A stretch of 9,346 nucleotides of DNA, taken from assembly GCA_964629325.1 (NCBI GenBank), contig CAZVSC010000077.1, forward strand, positions 1 to 9,346, read 5' to 3'. Below are positions 1-6,089 of this stretch, in pieces; position 1 is the first letter of the stretch, and each line of letters begins with the position of its first letter. The notes under the pieces were generated by a model, which made no database searches, was not told where the DNA came from, and saw only the letters and a list, made by a program, of their open reading frames with translations. The position numbers and the translations under genes were made by a program. This DNA comes from Eutrophocola sp964629325 (lineage in GTDB: Bacteria; Pseudomonadota; Gammaproteobacteria; Pseudomonadales; Pseudohongiellaceae).

Positions 1-150
1 TGGCCGGTAGCCGAACCTTCACTTCCTGAAATCAACCAGGTCTTCGTACACCGGCTGCTGCACACCCTCCCCGAAGTCTTCCTCCCTTGTTCACCCACCA
101 GGCCGGCCTTGCATATTCAGCCTGCTGAAATCGATAACCAGTGTTCGGGC
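1..150. other. Left-edge stretch without a supported gene
   Basis: I can support no gene here. It lies just beyond the stop codon of the leftward esterase. On the minus strand a 23-codon stretch bounded by stops (19-90, ending in TGA) reads like ordinary protein (…EDFGEGVQQPVYEDLVDFRK) but has no start codon, so it could be a chance frame or a gene remnant. I see no terminator hairpin with a T-run after the esterase stop. Confidence 0.4.
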
Positions 151-1632
151 TCACTGGCAACTGTAGCTGGCGGCATCGTCGGGATTGCCACTACCGTCCC
201 AGGTCGCGACGCCCGGGTACGGGCACAGCGGCCGGGTCATGTCGACGCGGCCTTCCCGTATGCGTGAAGCGGTGATGCTGTCAGGGGCAACGCCTTCTTC
301 CACCCACGCTTCCAACGCCCCGAGGAAATCGGCGTTGTCGGGACCGATGCCGCCGCTGCAATGACCCATGCCTGGCATCATGTACAGGCGCATCCACTCA
401 TCCATATCACCGCCAACGGTATTCAGCACGCCCTGGTAATAGTTGATCGTGTTCAGCGGCGAGGGACCCGGGTCGTTCCAGCCGTGGTAGAACAGCAGCT
501 TGCCGCCGCGTGCCTGGAAGGCCGCCAGGTCGGGATCCAGGGCTTCGAGGTAGCCGGCCTTCTCCCGCACCGCCGGCAGGTCACGGTCGAGATCGAAGTC
601 ACGCCAGTCCCAATCGGGATCCTCGTAAAGCACGTAGCGGGTGGCATCGGTCTGCAGGGCAGAAGGCGCATCATCCGCCGCCGGCATGCGCCAGCCCAGC
701 TCGAAACCGCGCGCGTGGCCGGGGTAGTACAGCTCACCTGACGGCGAATACACACCACCGTAGACCCGTTCCACGGCCTTCACCTGGTCGGCGGTCAGGC
801 AACTGAGTCCGTCAGTGTTGCCGCATAGCAGGGACACCGGCTCGAAGTCGCAGGCCAGGGGGTTGTTGAGGAACCCGTCGGCAACGCCGTCGTTGGCTTC
901 GCAGGCGGCCAGCACCGCGTTGTGCAGCAGTTCGATCTCGCCTTGGGAGAAGGACTGGCGGCGATCCTCGATCAGGGTCTTCATGTTGCTGAACTGGGTG
1001 GCGTTGAGCGCCAGCATGTTGTACACCGGCGCACCAATGATCATGCCGTCAAAGTCGGCCGGAAAGCGCTGCGCTTCCGTCATGCCCTGGCGCCCCCCGG
1101 TGGAGCAGCCCTGGTAGTAGGACAGTCGCGGAGCCACGTCGTAAAAGCGTTCGACCAGTGTCTTTGAAAGTATGGTCATCTCATGCATCGCGCGCCAGCC
1201 GAAATCCACCACCTGCTCCGGATGCCCGACCGCGAACGCCGCGCTGGCGCCCCGGTGGCCGGTGTCGTTGGAGGCCACGGCGTAGCCCGCCTGCAGGCCG
1301 CGCGCCATCGCGGAGTAACTGATACTGCCGGCCCAGCCGCCGTTGCCCACGGCGAGGAACTTGCCGTTCCAGTCATCCGGCAACCACAGTTCCATTTCGA
1401 TATGGGAATCGTCCGACGGGCTCAACACTGCCGCAACGCGGCAATGGGCGGGCAGGCTGAGGCTTGGGCCGAAACGCTGGTCAAGGGTGCCCGCCGTCTT
1501 GCTTTCCGTTTCCGTTATGGTGACGGTGGTGATGACCGCTCGACCCAGGTCGGCACAGGTGGCTGCCATGAGGGGTAGTGACGAGAACAGTAGCGTGGCG
1601 ATAACGGACAGTCGCAAAATGGGCGCGGTCAT
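151..1632 (-). CDS. Secreted tannase/feruloyl esterase family serine hydrolase
   Basis: A 493-aa alpha/beta hydrolase of the tannase/feruloyl esterase family (Pfam Tannase), which cleaves esters of aromatic acids. Residues 1-24 form a Sec signal peptide (hydrophobic core followed by LMA-A), so it acts in the periplasm or outside the cell. The family CS-D-HC signature is complete: nucleophile Ser177 in GCSTGGRQ, Asp387 in HGWNDPG, His424 in GMGHCSGG. Cys176 and Cys425, next to Ser and His, would form the disulfide that clamps the triad. A lid-domain motif, CEANDGVADGF (from about residue 244), matches the family's calcium site. The C-terminal TRPLCPYP…DDAASYSC block is also typical, so the protein is full length. 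The ATG at 1632 was chosen over upstream ATGs at 1656 and 1716 because GGGAG sits 6 nt before it and the signal peptide begins there. It is divergent from the next two genes. Substrate (gallate, ferulate, MHET-like or other) cannot be read from sequence. Confidence 0.93.
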   Translation of the reverse strand: MTAPILRLSVIATLLFSSLPLMAATCADLGRAVITTVTITETESKTAGTLDQRFGPSLSLPAHCRVAAVLSPSDDSHIEMELWLPDDWNGKFLAVGNGGWAGSISYSAMARGLQAGYAVASNDTGHRGASAAFAVGHPEQVVDFGWRAMHEMTILSKTLVERFYDVAPRLSYYQGCSTGGRQGMTEAQRFPADFDGMIIGAPVYNMLALNATQFSNMKTLIEDRRQSFSQGEIELLHNAVLAACEANDGVADGFLNNPLACDFEPVSLLCGNTDGLSCLTADQVKAVERVYGGVYSPSGELYYPGHARGFELGWRMPAADDAPSALQTDATRYVLYEDPDWDWRDFDLDRDLPAVREKAGYLEALDPDLAAFQARGGKLLFYHGWNDPGPSPLNTINYYQGVLNTVGGDMDEWMRLYMMPGMGHCSGGIGPDNADFLGALEAWVEEGVAPDSITASRIREGRVDMTRPLCPYPGVATWDGSGNPDDAASYSCQ

Positions 1633-1662
1633 GGGTGTCTCCCGTAAGCATGGCATGCTGCC

Positions 1663-1692
1663 TTTATAGCGGATTATTCCGGTTCCCGGCAA
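1663..1692 (-). promoter_or_regulatory. Probable sigma-70 promoter of the leftward esterase
   Basis: On the minus strand, TTGCCG (1692-1687) and TATAAA (1668-1663) are separated by 18 nt. They match the -35 and -10 consensus at four and five of six positions. Transcription would begin near 1656, giving a leader of about 24 nt that contains the GGGAG ribosome-binding site. This supports the 1632 start, because the longer reading would begin upstream of the promoter's own start point. Inferred by eye only. Confidence 0.45.
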
Positions 1693-1790
1693 TGGAATCC
1701 TGAGTCGGGATGGCATTTATCGGGGTAACTGGTTATGTTAATGGCCGCACCCGCCAATAAAACGAATTCCACTAAACACCAGGGGACAGC

Positions 1791-2762
1791 ATGCACAAGG
1801 GGACTCTGATACCGGTACTGGGATGGTTGCTGACCACGCCCTTGCTGGCCGCGCAGGAGGACTGTGACCGGACCTGCCTGGTCGGCATCGCCGATACCTA
1901 CCTGGCCGCCCTGGCGGCGAACGATCCTGCCGCCGTGCCGCTGGCCGACGATGTCGCCTTCGTCGAGAACATTACCCGCCTGCAGCCGGGGGAAGGCACC
2001 TGGGCTTCCGCCACGGCGGTTTCCGATTCCTATCGCGTCTATGTACCCGACCCGCGCCAGAACAGCATCGGCCTGATGGCCGTGCTGATCCGCCGCCATG
2101 ACGGTGAGAATGTCCAGGCCCTGCTGGCCGCGCGCCTGAAAGTACGCGACGGCAGAATCGTCGAGGCCGAACATCTCATTGACGATGTGCCGCCCATTGC
2201 CGACCCGGCCAACCTGTTGAAACCGCGCGCCGCCATGACCGCCGAGGTGCCGGTTGCCGAGCGCATGGACTACCGCGCGCTGGCGAAGATCGCCGGCTCC
2301 TACTACGACGCGCTGAACATCAGCGATGGCGCGCTGGCGCCGTTTGCCGCCGACTGCGAACGCCAGGAGAACGGCATGATCACGGCGGCGTACTACCTCG
2401 AACCGGAAGTGTTCGACCAGGTCGACAGAGGCGGCAAGCCGCCACCGGCTACAGCGCGCGACTGCATCGGCCAGATGGATTCGGGCCGCTTCGCCTACAT
2501 CGACAGCATCGACAACAGACGCCTGTTCGCCGTCGACCCGGTGCAGGGCCTGGTGATGGGCCTGTCCCATTTCCGCCAGTCCATGGCCTATGGTCCGCAC
2601 CCCCTGACCGCCGCCGACGGCAGCGTCGTCATGTGGGACGAACGACGCGAACCCTACGATTTACCCGCCGCGCATATCCTGAAAATTACCGACGGCCAGA
2701 TTCACGAAGTGGAAGCGATCGGCATCTTCGTCGAATTCGATGCGGATACGGGGTGGGAGTAA
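1791..2762 (+). CDS. Secreted DUF8021-like protein with two NTF2-like halves
   Basis: A 323-aa exported protein of unknown function. Residues 1-20 are a signal peptide (hydrophobic TTPLLAA, cleavage near Ala20/Ala21). The mature part begins with a CDRTCL motif that I recall as typical of DUF8021, a family of bacterial and fungal secreted proteins. It is an internal tandem duplication. IADTYLAALAANDPAAVPLADDVAFVEN (shown as two pieces: IADTYLAALAANDP, then LADDVAFVEN; residues 33-60) parallels IAGSYYDALNISDG then FAADCERQEN (167-194). LKVRDGRIVEAEHL (116-129) parallels LKITDGQIHEVEAI (297-310). This is the alpha-helix-then-sheet pattern of SnoaL/NTF2-like cone folds. I see no invariant catalytic set, so a ligand-binding or enzymatic role is open. 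AGGGGA lies 4 nt before the ATG. The gene ends 46 nt before the second esterase and is probably cotranscribed with it, which suggests a role with the same substrate. Confidence 0.85.
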   Translation: MHKGTLIPVLGWLLTTPLLAAQEDCDRTCLVGIADTYLAALAANDPAAVPLADDVAFVENITRLQPGEGTWASATAVSDSYRVYVPDPRQNSIGLMAVLIRRHDGENVQALLAARLKVRDGRIVEAEHLIDDVPPIADPANLLKPRAAMTAEVPVAERMDYRALAKIAGSYYDALNISDGALAPFAADCERQENGMITAAYYLEPEVFDQVDRGGKPPPATARDCIGQMDSGRFAYIDSIDNRRLFAVDPVQGLVMGLSHFRQSMAYGPHPLTAADGSVVMWDERREPYDLPAAHILKITDGQIHEVEAIGIFVEFDADTGWE

Positions 2763-2766
2763 AAAC

Positions 2767-2794
2767 AGATACAAGATTCAAGATACAGGATACA
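2767..2794 (+). repeat. Four tandem heptamers, consensus AGATACA
   Basis: Four back-to-back 7-mers, AGATACA AGATTCA AGATACA GGATACA, fill most of the 46-nt gap between the DUF8021-like gene and the second esterase. They end directly at the AAGGAG ribosome-binding site (2795-2800). Two copies are identical and each of the others differs by one base. The array resembles the short tandem heptamer repeats seen between genes in some bacteria. A copy-number change would alter the length of the intergenic leader but not the distance from ribosome-binding site to start codon. Confidence 0.8.
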
Positions 2795-2808
2795 AAGGAG
2801 ATCACCGA

Positions 2809-4395
2809 GTGAACAAGCTGAACTATCTACCTGGACTATTATTGTTACTGACAGCCTGTAGTGAACAACCTGCCGAACAGCCTGCAGCGCCAACCGCTGC
2901 CACACCGGCACCGGTGGCCATGCAGCCCATGGCCTGCGAGGACCTGGCCACAGCCGAATTCGCCCTCACCACCATCGGTAGCGCGTTGACCGTCGCCGCG
3001 GGTGCCTTCCAGCCACCGGCAGGCGGCTTTCCCGGTTTCGGCGCCAATTACGATGGACTGCCTGCGTTCTGCCGGGTGATCGGTTCGATTCATCCCACGG
3101 ATGATTCGGACATCCGTTTCGAGTTGTGGCTGCCTGCCGAAAACTGGAACGGTCGCTTCATGCAAACCGGTAACGGCGGCGCGGCCGGTAACATTGTGCA
3201 CAACTCCATGATCGACCCGTTGATGCGCGGCTACGCCGTCGCCAACACCGACACCGGCCATGTCAACGGCGGCGCCGATATATGGGGCTGGGCGGTGGAC
3301 CATCCGGAAAAACTCACCGACTATGCCTGGCGCGCCGTGCATGAACTCACCGTCACCGGCAAGGCCATCACCACCGCACGCTATGGCGACGACCCCGAAC
3401 GTTCCTATTTCGTCGGCTGCTCCACCGGCGGCCGCCAGGGCCTGATGGAAGCGCAGCGCTTCCCGGACGATTACGACGCCATCGTCGCCGGTGCGCCTGC
3501 CGCCAACTGGTCGCCGCTGATGGCACTGAGCATCGTTATCCAGAACAATATCGGCACGGGAAAACTGGCGCCGACCAAGCTCGGCCTGCTGAAGGAAGCC
3601 GCCATCGCCGCCTGTGATGCCCTCGATGGCGCCGAAGACCGTGTCATCACCAATACCGCGCAATGCACCTTCTCGCCCGCCGACCTGGCTTGCCAGGGTG
3701 AAACCGGTGCCCAGTGTCTCGCGCCCGAAGAAGTCGCCGCCGCGCAAGCCATTTATGCCGGCGTGCAAGGGACCGACGGCACCGTCTGGTTCCCCGGCAC
3801 TGGGCCCGCCAGCGAACCGCTATGGGCAGCCTATACCTCGCCGCAATTCACCATCGGCAGCGGCTTCTTCCGTGACGTGGTACTCGGCGATCCTGCCTGG
3901 CAGTCGACCAGCTGGGATACGGATACCCACATGCCCGTGGCCATGGCGGCCACTGAAGAACTGATCGCCATGGATCCGGACGTCAGCGACTTCTTCAACG
4001 GCGGCGGCAAGCTCATCATGTACCATGGCACTACCGACGGCCTGATCTCCTACGGCAACAGCGTGAATTATTTCGAGAGTATGCTGGCGACCTTGGGCGA
4101 GGACACCGTCAATGCGAGCGCGCGCTTCTACCCCGTGCCGGGTATGGATCACTGTTCCGGCGGCGAAGGCGCCGGTAACGTGGACTGGCTGTCCGCCATG
4201 GAAGCCTGGGTCGAGGACGGCGCTGCGCCCGGCACACTGATGGGCACCCATCCGGCACCACCACCGGGAATCCCGAGGTCAGAGAACGCGATGGGTGAGT
4301 TTACGCGGCCAACCTGTGCCTGGCCGGAAGCGCCGGTGTACAACGGCGGCGGTGACCCCATGGATGCCGCGAGCTTTTCCTGCCAGGCACCCTGA
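2809..4395 (+). CDS. Lipoprotein tannase/feruloyl esterase family hydrolase
   Basis: A 528-aa serine hydrolase of the tannase/feruloyl esterase family, paralogous to the leftward esterase. The GTG start was preferred over an ATG at 2740 because AAAGGAG lies 8 nt upstream, a lipoprotein signal follows at once, and the earlier ATG lies inside the preceding gene. The signal is a Leu-rich core ending in the lipobox LTAC (Cys17), followed by Ser, so the protein should be lipid-anchored, probably in the outer membrane. An Ala/Pro/Glu-rich linker runs to about residue 40. The CS-D-HC signature is intact: Cys204-Ser205 in GCSTGGRQ, Asp410 in HGTTDG, His448-Cys449 in GMDHCSGG. CDALDGAEDRV (from about 269) matches the family calcium loop. 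The C-terminus TRPTCAWP…DAASFSC mirrors that of the paralogue. Its stop is 3 nt from the stop of the convergent MFS gene. Substrate unknown. Confidence 0.92.
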   Translation: MNKLNYLPGLLLLLTACSEQPAEQPAAPTAATPAPVAMQPMACEDLATAEFALTTIGSALTVAAGAFQPPAGGFPGFGANYDGLPAFCRVIGSIHPTDDSDIRFELWLPAENWNGRFMQTGNGGAAGNIVHNSMIDPLMRGYAVANTDTGHVNGGADIWGWAVDHPEKLTDYAWRAVHELTVTGKAITTARYGDDPERSYFVGCSTGGRQGLMEAQRFPDDYDAIVAGAPAANWSPLMALSIVIQNNIGTGKLAPTKLGLLKEAAIAACDALDGAEDRVITNTAQCTFSPADLACQGETGAQCLAPEEVAAAQAIYAGVQGTDGTVWFPGTGPASEPLWAAYTSPQFTIGSGFFRDVVLGDPAWQSTSWDTDTHMPVAMAATEELIAMDPDVSDFFNGGGKLIMYHGTTDGLISYGNSVNYFESMLATLGEDTVNASARFYPVPGMDHCSGGEGAGNVDWLSAMEAWVEDGAAPGTLMGTHPAPPPGIPRSENAMGEFTRPTCAWPEAPVYNGGGDPMDAASFSCQAP

Positions 4396-4403
4396 TTATC
4401 AGG
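4391..4403. other. Palindrome carrying both convergent stop codons
   Basis: CCTGATTATCAGG is a perfect 6-bp inverted repeat around one T. The left arm contains the TGA of the rightward esterase and the right arm the TGA of the leftward MFS gene, so the two genes end symmetrically. A hairpin would have a 5-bp stem and 3-nt loop. The nearest T-run on the plus strand (4411-4416) is separated from it by several bases, so a bidirectional terminator is possible but weak. Confidence 0.4.
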
Positions 4404-5583
4404 AAGCCGGTTTTTTCAGGGCAAAGACAGACAGCGCCACGGCAACGATTGCGCAGAAGGCTACCGCGGAAACCAGCGGTACCGGCGTATTGTTGAACAC
4501 CGCGCTGACGATGGCGATGGCGACTGCACCCACCATCATCTGCAATGTGCCTCCCAGCGCCGCGGCGGTGCCCGCAATGGGGCCATGATCTTCCAGCGCC
4601 AGCACCATGGAAGTGGGCAGCACCAGGCCGAGGAAGGCGTAGGTGCAGAACAAGCCTCCCACCAGCACCGGGAAAGCATCGAACCCGGCCATCACCAGCA
4701 CGAACAAAATACAGCCGAAAGTGCAGTAGCCGGCCACCGCCCACCTGATCACTTTCATGACCCCGAACTTCGCTTCAAGGTTGGCCGCCGCCTGGCTGGC
4801 GGCAAAGAAACCGAAGGCATTCAAAGCAAAGGCGAGACTGTACTGGAAGGAGGTCAGCCCGTAATAGTCCATGTACAAAAAGGAACTTGTCGCCAGGAAG
4901 GCGAAGAAGCTGCCCATGCCCATGCCGCCGATGAACGTCAGCCCCATGTAGTGGGTATCGCGAAACAACACGCCGAAAGCTCCCAGCAATTCCTTCATTC
5001 TGAATGGCTTGCGGTTTTCCGGTTTCAGGGTTTCCGGCAGGGCGAACCGCGTCATGGCGAAACCAAGACCGGTAGCCATCGCCACGGCGATGAATACGGC
5101 ACGCCAGCCGAAGGGCACGATCACGGCGCTGCCAAGCAGCGGCGCGAGCATCGGCGACACGGCGATGATGAGCATGATGGTGGACATCAGGCGCGTGGCA
5201 TCGTTGCCGGTATAGCAGTCACGGATGACGGCGCGCGGGATGGACATGACCGCGGCGGCGCCGATGCCCTGGATGAAGCGCATGGCGATCAGCATCTCGA
5301 TGTTGGCCGACATGGCGCAGCCGATGGAAGCCAGCGCGAACACCACCAGACCGAAATACAGCGGCGGTTTGCGACCCATTACGTCGGTGGCCGGGCCATA
5401 CACGAGCTGGCTGACGCCGAAGGAAATGAAGAATGCCATCAGCGTCGCCTGCGAGGCGGATACGGACGCCTGCAGGTCATCGGCGATGACCGGCATGGCT
5501 GGCAGGTACATGTCGATGGCAAACGGGCCGATCCAGCTCAGCGAGCCCAGGATCAGGGCCATCTTGAGAATGTCTTTCTTCAT
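4399..5583 (-). CDS. Bcr/CflA-type MFS drug efflux transporter
   Basis: A 394-aa inner-membrane major facilitator (drug:H+ antiporter, DHA1/Bcr-CflA type), at the usual length of about 400 aa with 12 predicted membrane helices. Diagnostic features are the TM1 motif FAIDMYLPAMP (21-31) with a membrane-embedded Asp24, loop 2-3 motif A as GPATDVMGRKP (63-73), RAVIRDCY (117-124), and the proline/glycine-rich TM5 antiporter segment SPMLAPLLGSA (143-153). It should export small toxic molecules by proton exchange; the substrate cannot be told. The start gives the standard short charged N-terminus (MKKD), although no strong ribosome-binding site precedes it. A consensus -10 box and an inverted repeat lie just upstream. 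The DUF962-like gene is 71 nt upstream on the same strand, so partial cotranscription is possible. Efflux near two aromatic-ester hydrolases is suggestive but could be chance. Confidence 0.92.
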   Translation of the reverse strand: MKKDILKMALILGSLSWIGPFAIDMYLPAMPVIADDLQASVSASQATLMAFFISFGVSQLVYGPATDVMGRKPPLYFGLVVFALASIGCAMSANIEMLIAMRFIQGIGAAAVMSIPRAVIRDCYTGNDATRLMSTIMLIIAVSPMLAPLLGSAVIVPFGWRAVFIAVAMATGLGFAMTRFALPETLKPENRKPFRMKELLGAFGVLFRDTHYMGLTFIGGMGMGSFFAFLATSSFLYMDYYGLTSFQYSLAFALNAFGFFAASQAAANLEAKFGVMKVIRWAVAGYCTFGCILFVLVMAGFDAFPVLVGGLFCTYAFLGLVLPTSMVLALEDHGPIAGTAAALGGTLQMMVGAVAIAIVSAVFNNTPVPLVSAVAFCAIVAVALSVFALKKPAS

Positions 5584-5617
5584 GGGGTGTACTGCTAGGG
5601 ACTACGGCAAAGGGCGC

Positions 5618-5623
5618 ATTATA
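5618..5623 (-). promoter_or_regulatory. Consensus -10 box (TATAAT) for the MFS gene
   Basis: The minus strand reads TATAAT at 5623-5618, about 35 nt before the MFS start codon. No good -35 hexamer lies 16-18 nt further up. That position falls inside an inverted repeat (5632-5655), which would suit a promoter that depends on, or is controlled by, a bound protein. Confidence 0.4.
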
Positions 5624-5631
5624 AAGACCCT

Positions 5632-5655
5632 GAAATATTTATCAGTGAATATTTC
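5632..5655. promoter_or_regulatory. Inverted repeat, possible operator of the MFS gene
   Basis: GAAATATT (5632-5639) and AATATTTC (5648-5655) are perfect 8-bp inverted arms around an 8-nt spacer. The 24-bp element covers the expected -35 region of the MFS promoter and touches the stop codon of the upstream DUF962-like gene. Its size and AT-rich symmetry suit a dimeric repressor such as MarR or TetR types, which often control efflux genes. No regulator gene is present in the window. Confidence 0.35.
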
Positions 5656-5969
5656 TAGAGCAGGCCCTGGAACTTCATCACCAGGAACAGCCAGAAGCGG
5701 CAGAATTGCTCGTTGAATATCCGCTTCAGAAAATCAAGCGGACCGGCAAAGGGTGGCGGCGAATTCGCCTCGAGCTGGTGGCCGATGCCCTGCAGCGCGA
5801 TAGCCATGACGGCGATGACAATACTGGCCGCCACGGCCACCAGGTCCCCTGACAGCAACCGCAACACGCCGATCAGCACACTGGCCATGAAGAACGGCAC
5901 ACTGATGATATGAATAACGATGTTGCCCCAGTGCTGGTGCACGCTGGCATAATCCCGAAGATCAGTCAT
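5655..5969 (-). CDS. DUF962/Mpo1-like small membrane protein
   Basis: A 104-aa protein with about three hydrophobic segments that fits the DUF962 (YGL010w/Mpo1-like) family. Seen directly: HQHWGNIVIHIISVPFF (11-27) and GHQLEANSPP (63-72), the two His-bearing motifs of the family (His11, Asn16, His20, His64, Glu67, Asn69). A terminal aromatic segment, RFWLFLVMKF, follows. Yeast Mpo1 is an iron-dependent dioxygenase acting on 2-hydroxy fatty acids in phytosphingosine breakdown, and the conserved His residues are proposed iron ligands. The role of bacterial members is not established, so only a membrane lipid-related function can be suggested. The ATG at 5969 was chosen over the adjoining in-frame TTG at 5972; no clear ribosome-binding site precedes either. 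It is followed by the MFS gene after 71 nt. Confidence 0.78.
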   Translation of the reverse strand: MTDLRDYASVHQHWGNIVIHIISVPFFMASVLIGVLRLLSGDLVAVAASIVIAVMAIALQGIGHQLEANSPPPFAGPLDFLKRIFNEQFCRFWLFLVMKFQGLL

Positions 5970-5994
5970 CAACGGCAGCCATGGCGAAAATGGC

Positions 5995-6013
5995 CCTGAA
6001 ATGGACTTTCAGG
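5995..6013. promoter_or_regulatory. Perfect 7-bp inverted repeat between divergent genes
   Basis: CCTGAAA (5995-6001) and TTTCAGG (6007-6013) flank a 5-nt centre, TGGAC. It sits in the 120-nt gap between the divergent DUF962-like gene and the nucleoside transporter, close to the former's start. It could be an operator or a small leader hairpin of the minus-strand transcript. No T-run follows on either strand, so it is not an intrinsic terminator. Confidence 0.3.
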
Positions 6014-6089
6014 TGGATTCTGTCTTTCATGGCCAGCAATTCCTGTATTAGGATGTCCGTGTTTCATTATAAGCAGGGTCCGGGCAATT

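Noticed and set aside
19..90. Protein-like 23-codon segment on the minus strand at the left edge
   Set aside because: Bounded by stops with no start codon. Too short to call a gene or to prove a remnant.
1674..2600. Minus-strand open frame of 308 codons opposite the DUF8021-like gene
   Set aside because: No family resemblance and compositionally odd. The plus frame has a signal peptide, ribosome-binding site and internal repeat.
2845..3768. Minus-strand open frame of 307 codons opposite the second esterase
   Set aside because: Gly/Arg-rich antisense shadow; the plus frame has the full catalytic signature.
4391..4420. Intrinsic terminator after the second esterase
   Set aside because: The hairpin is only 5 bp and the T-run is offset by about 7 nt, inside the MFS coding end.
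4585..5598. Plus-strand open frame of 337 codons opposite the MFS gene
   Set aside because: Rich in His, Gly and Glu with no recognisable domain; it is the antisense shadow of a clear Bcr/CflA transporter.
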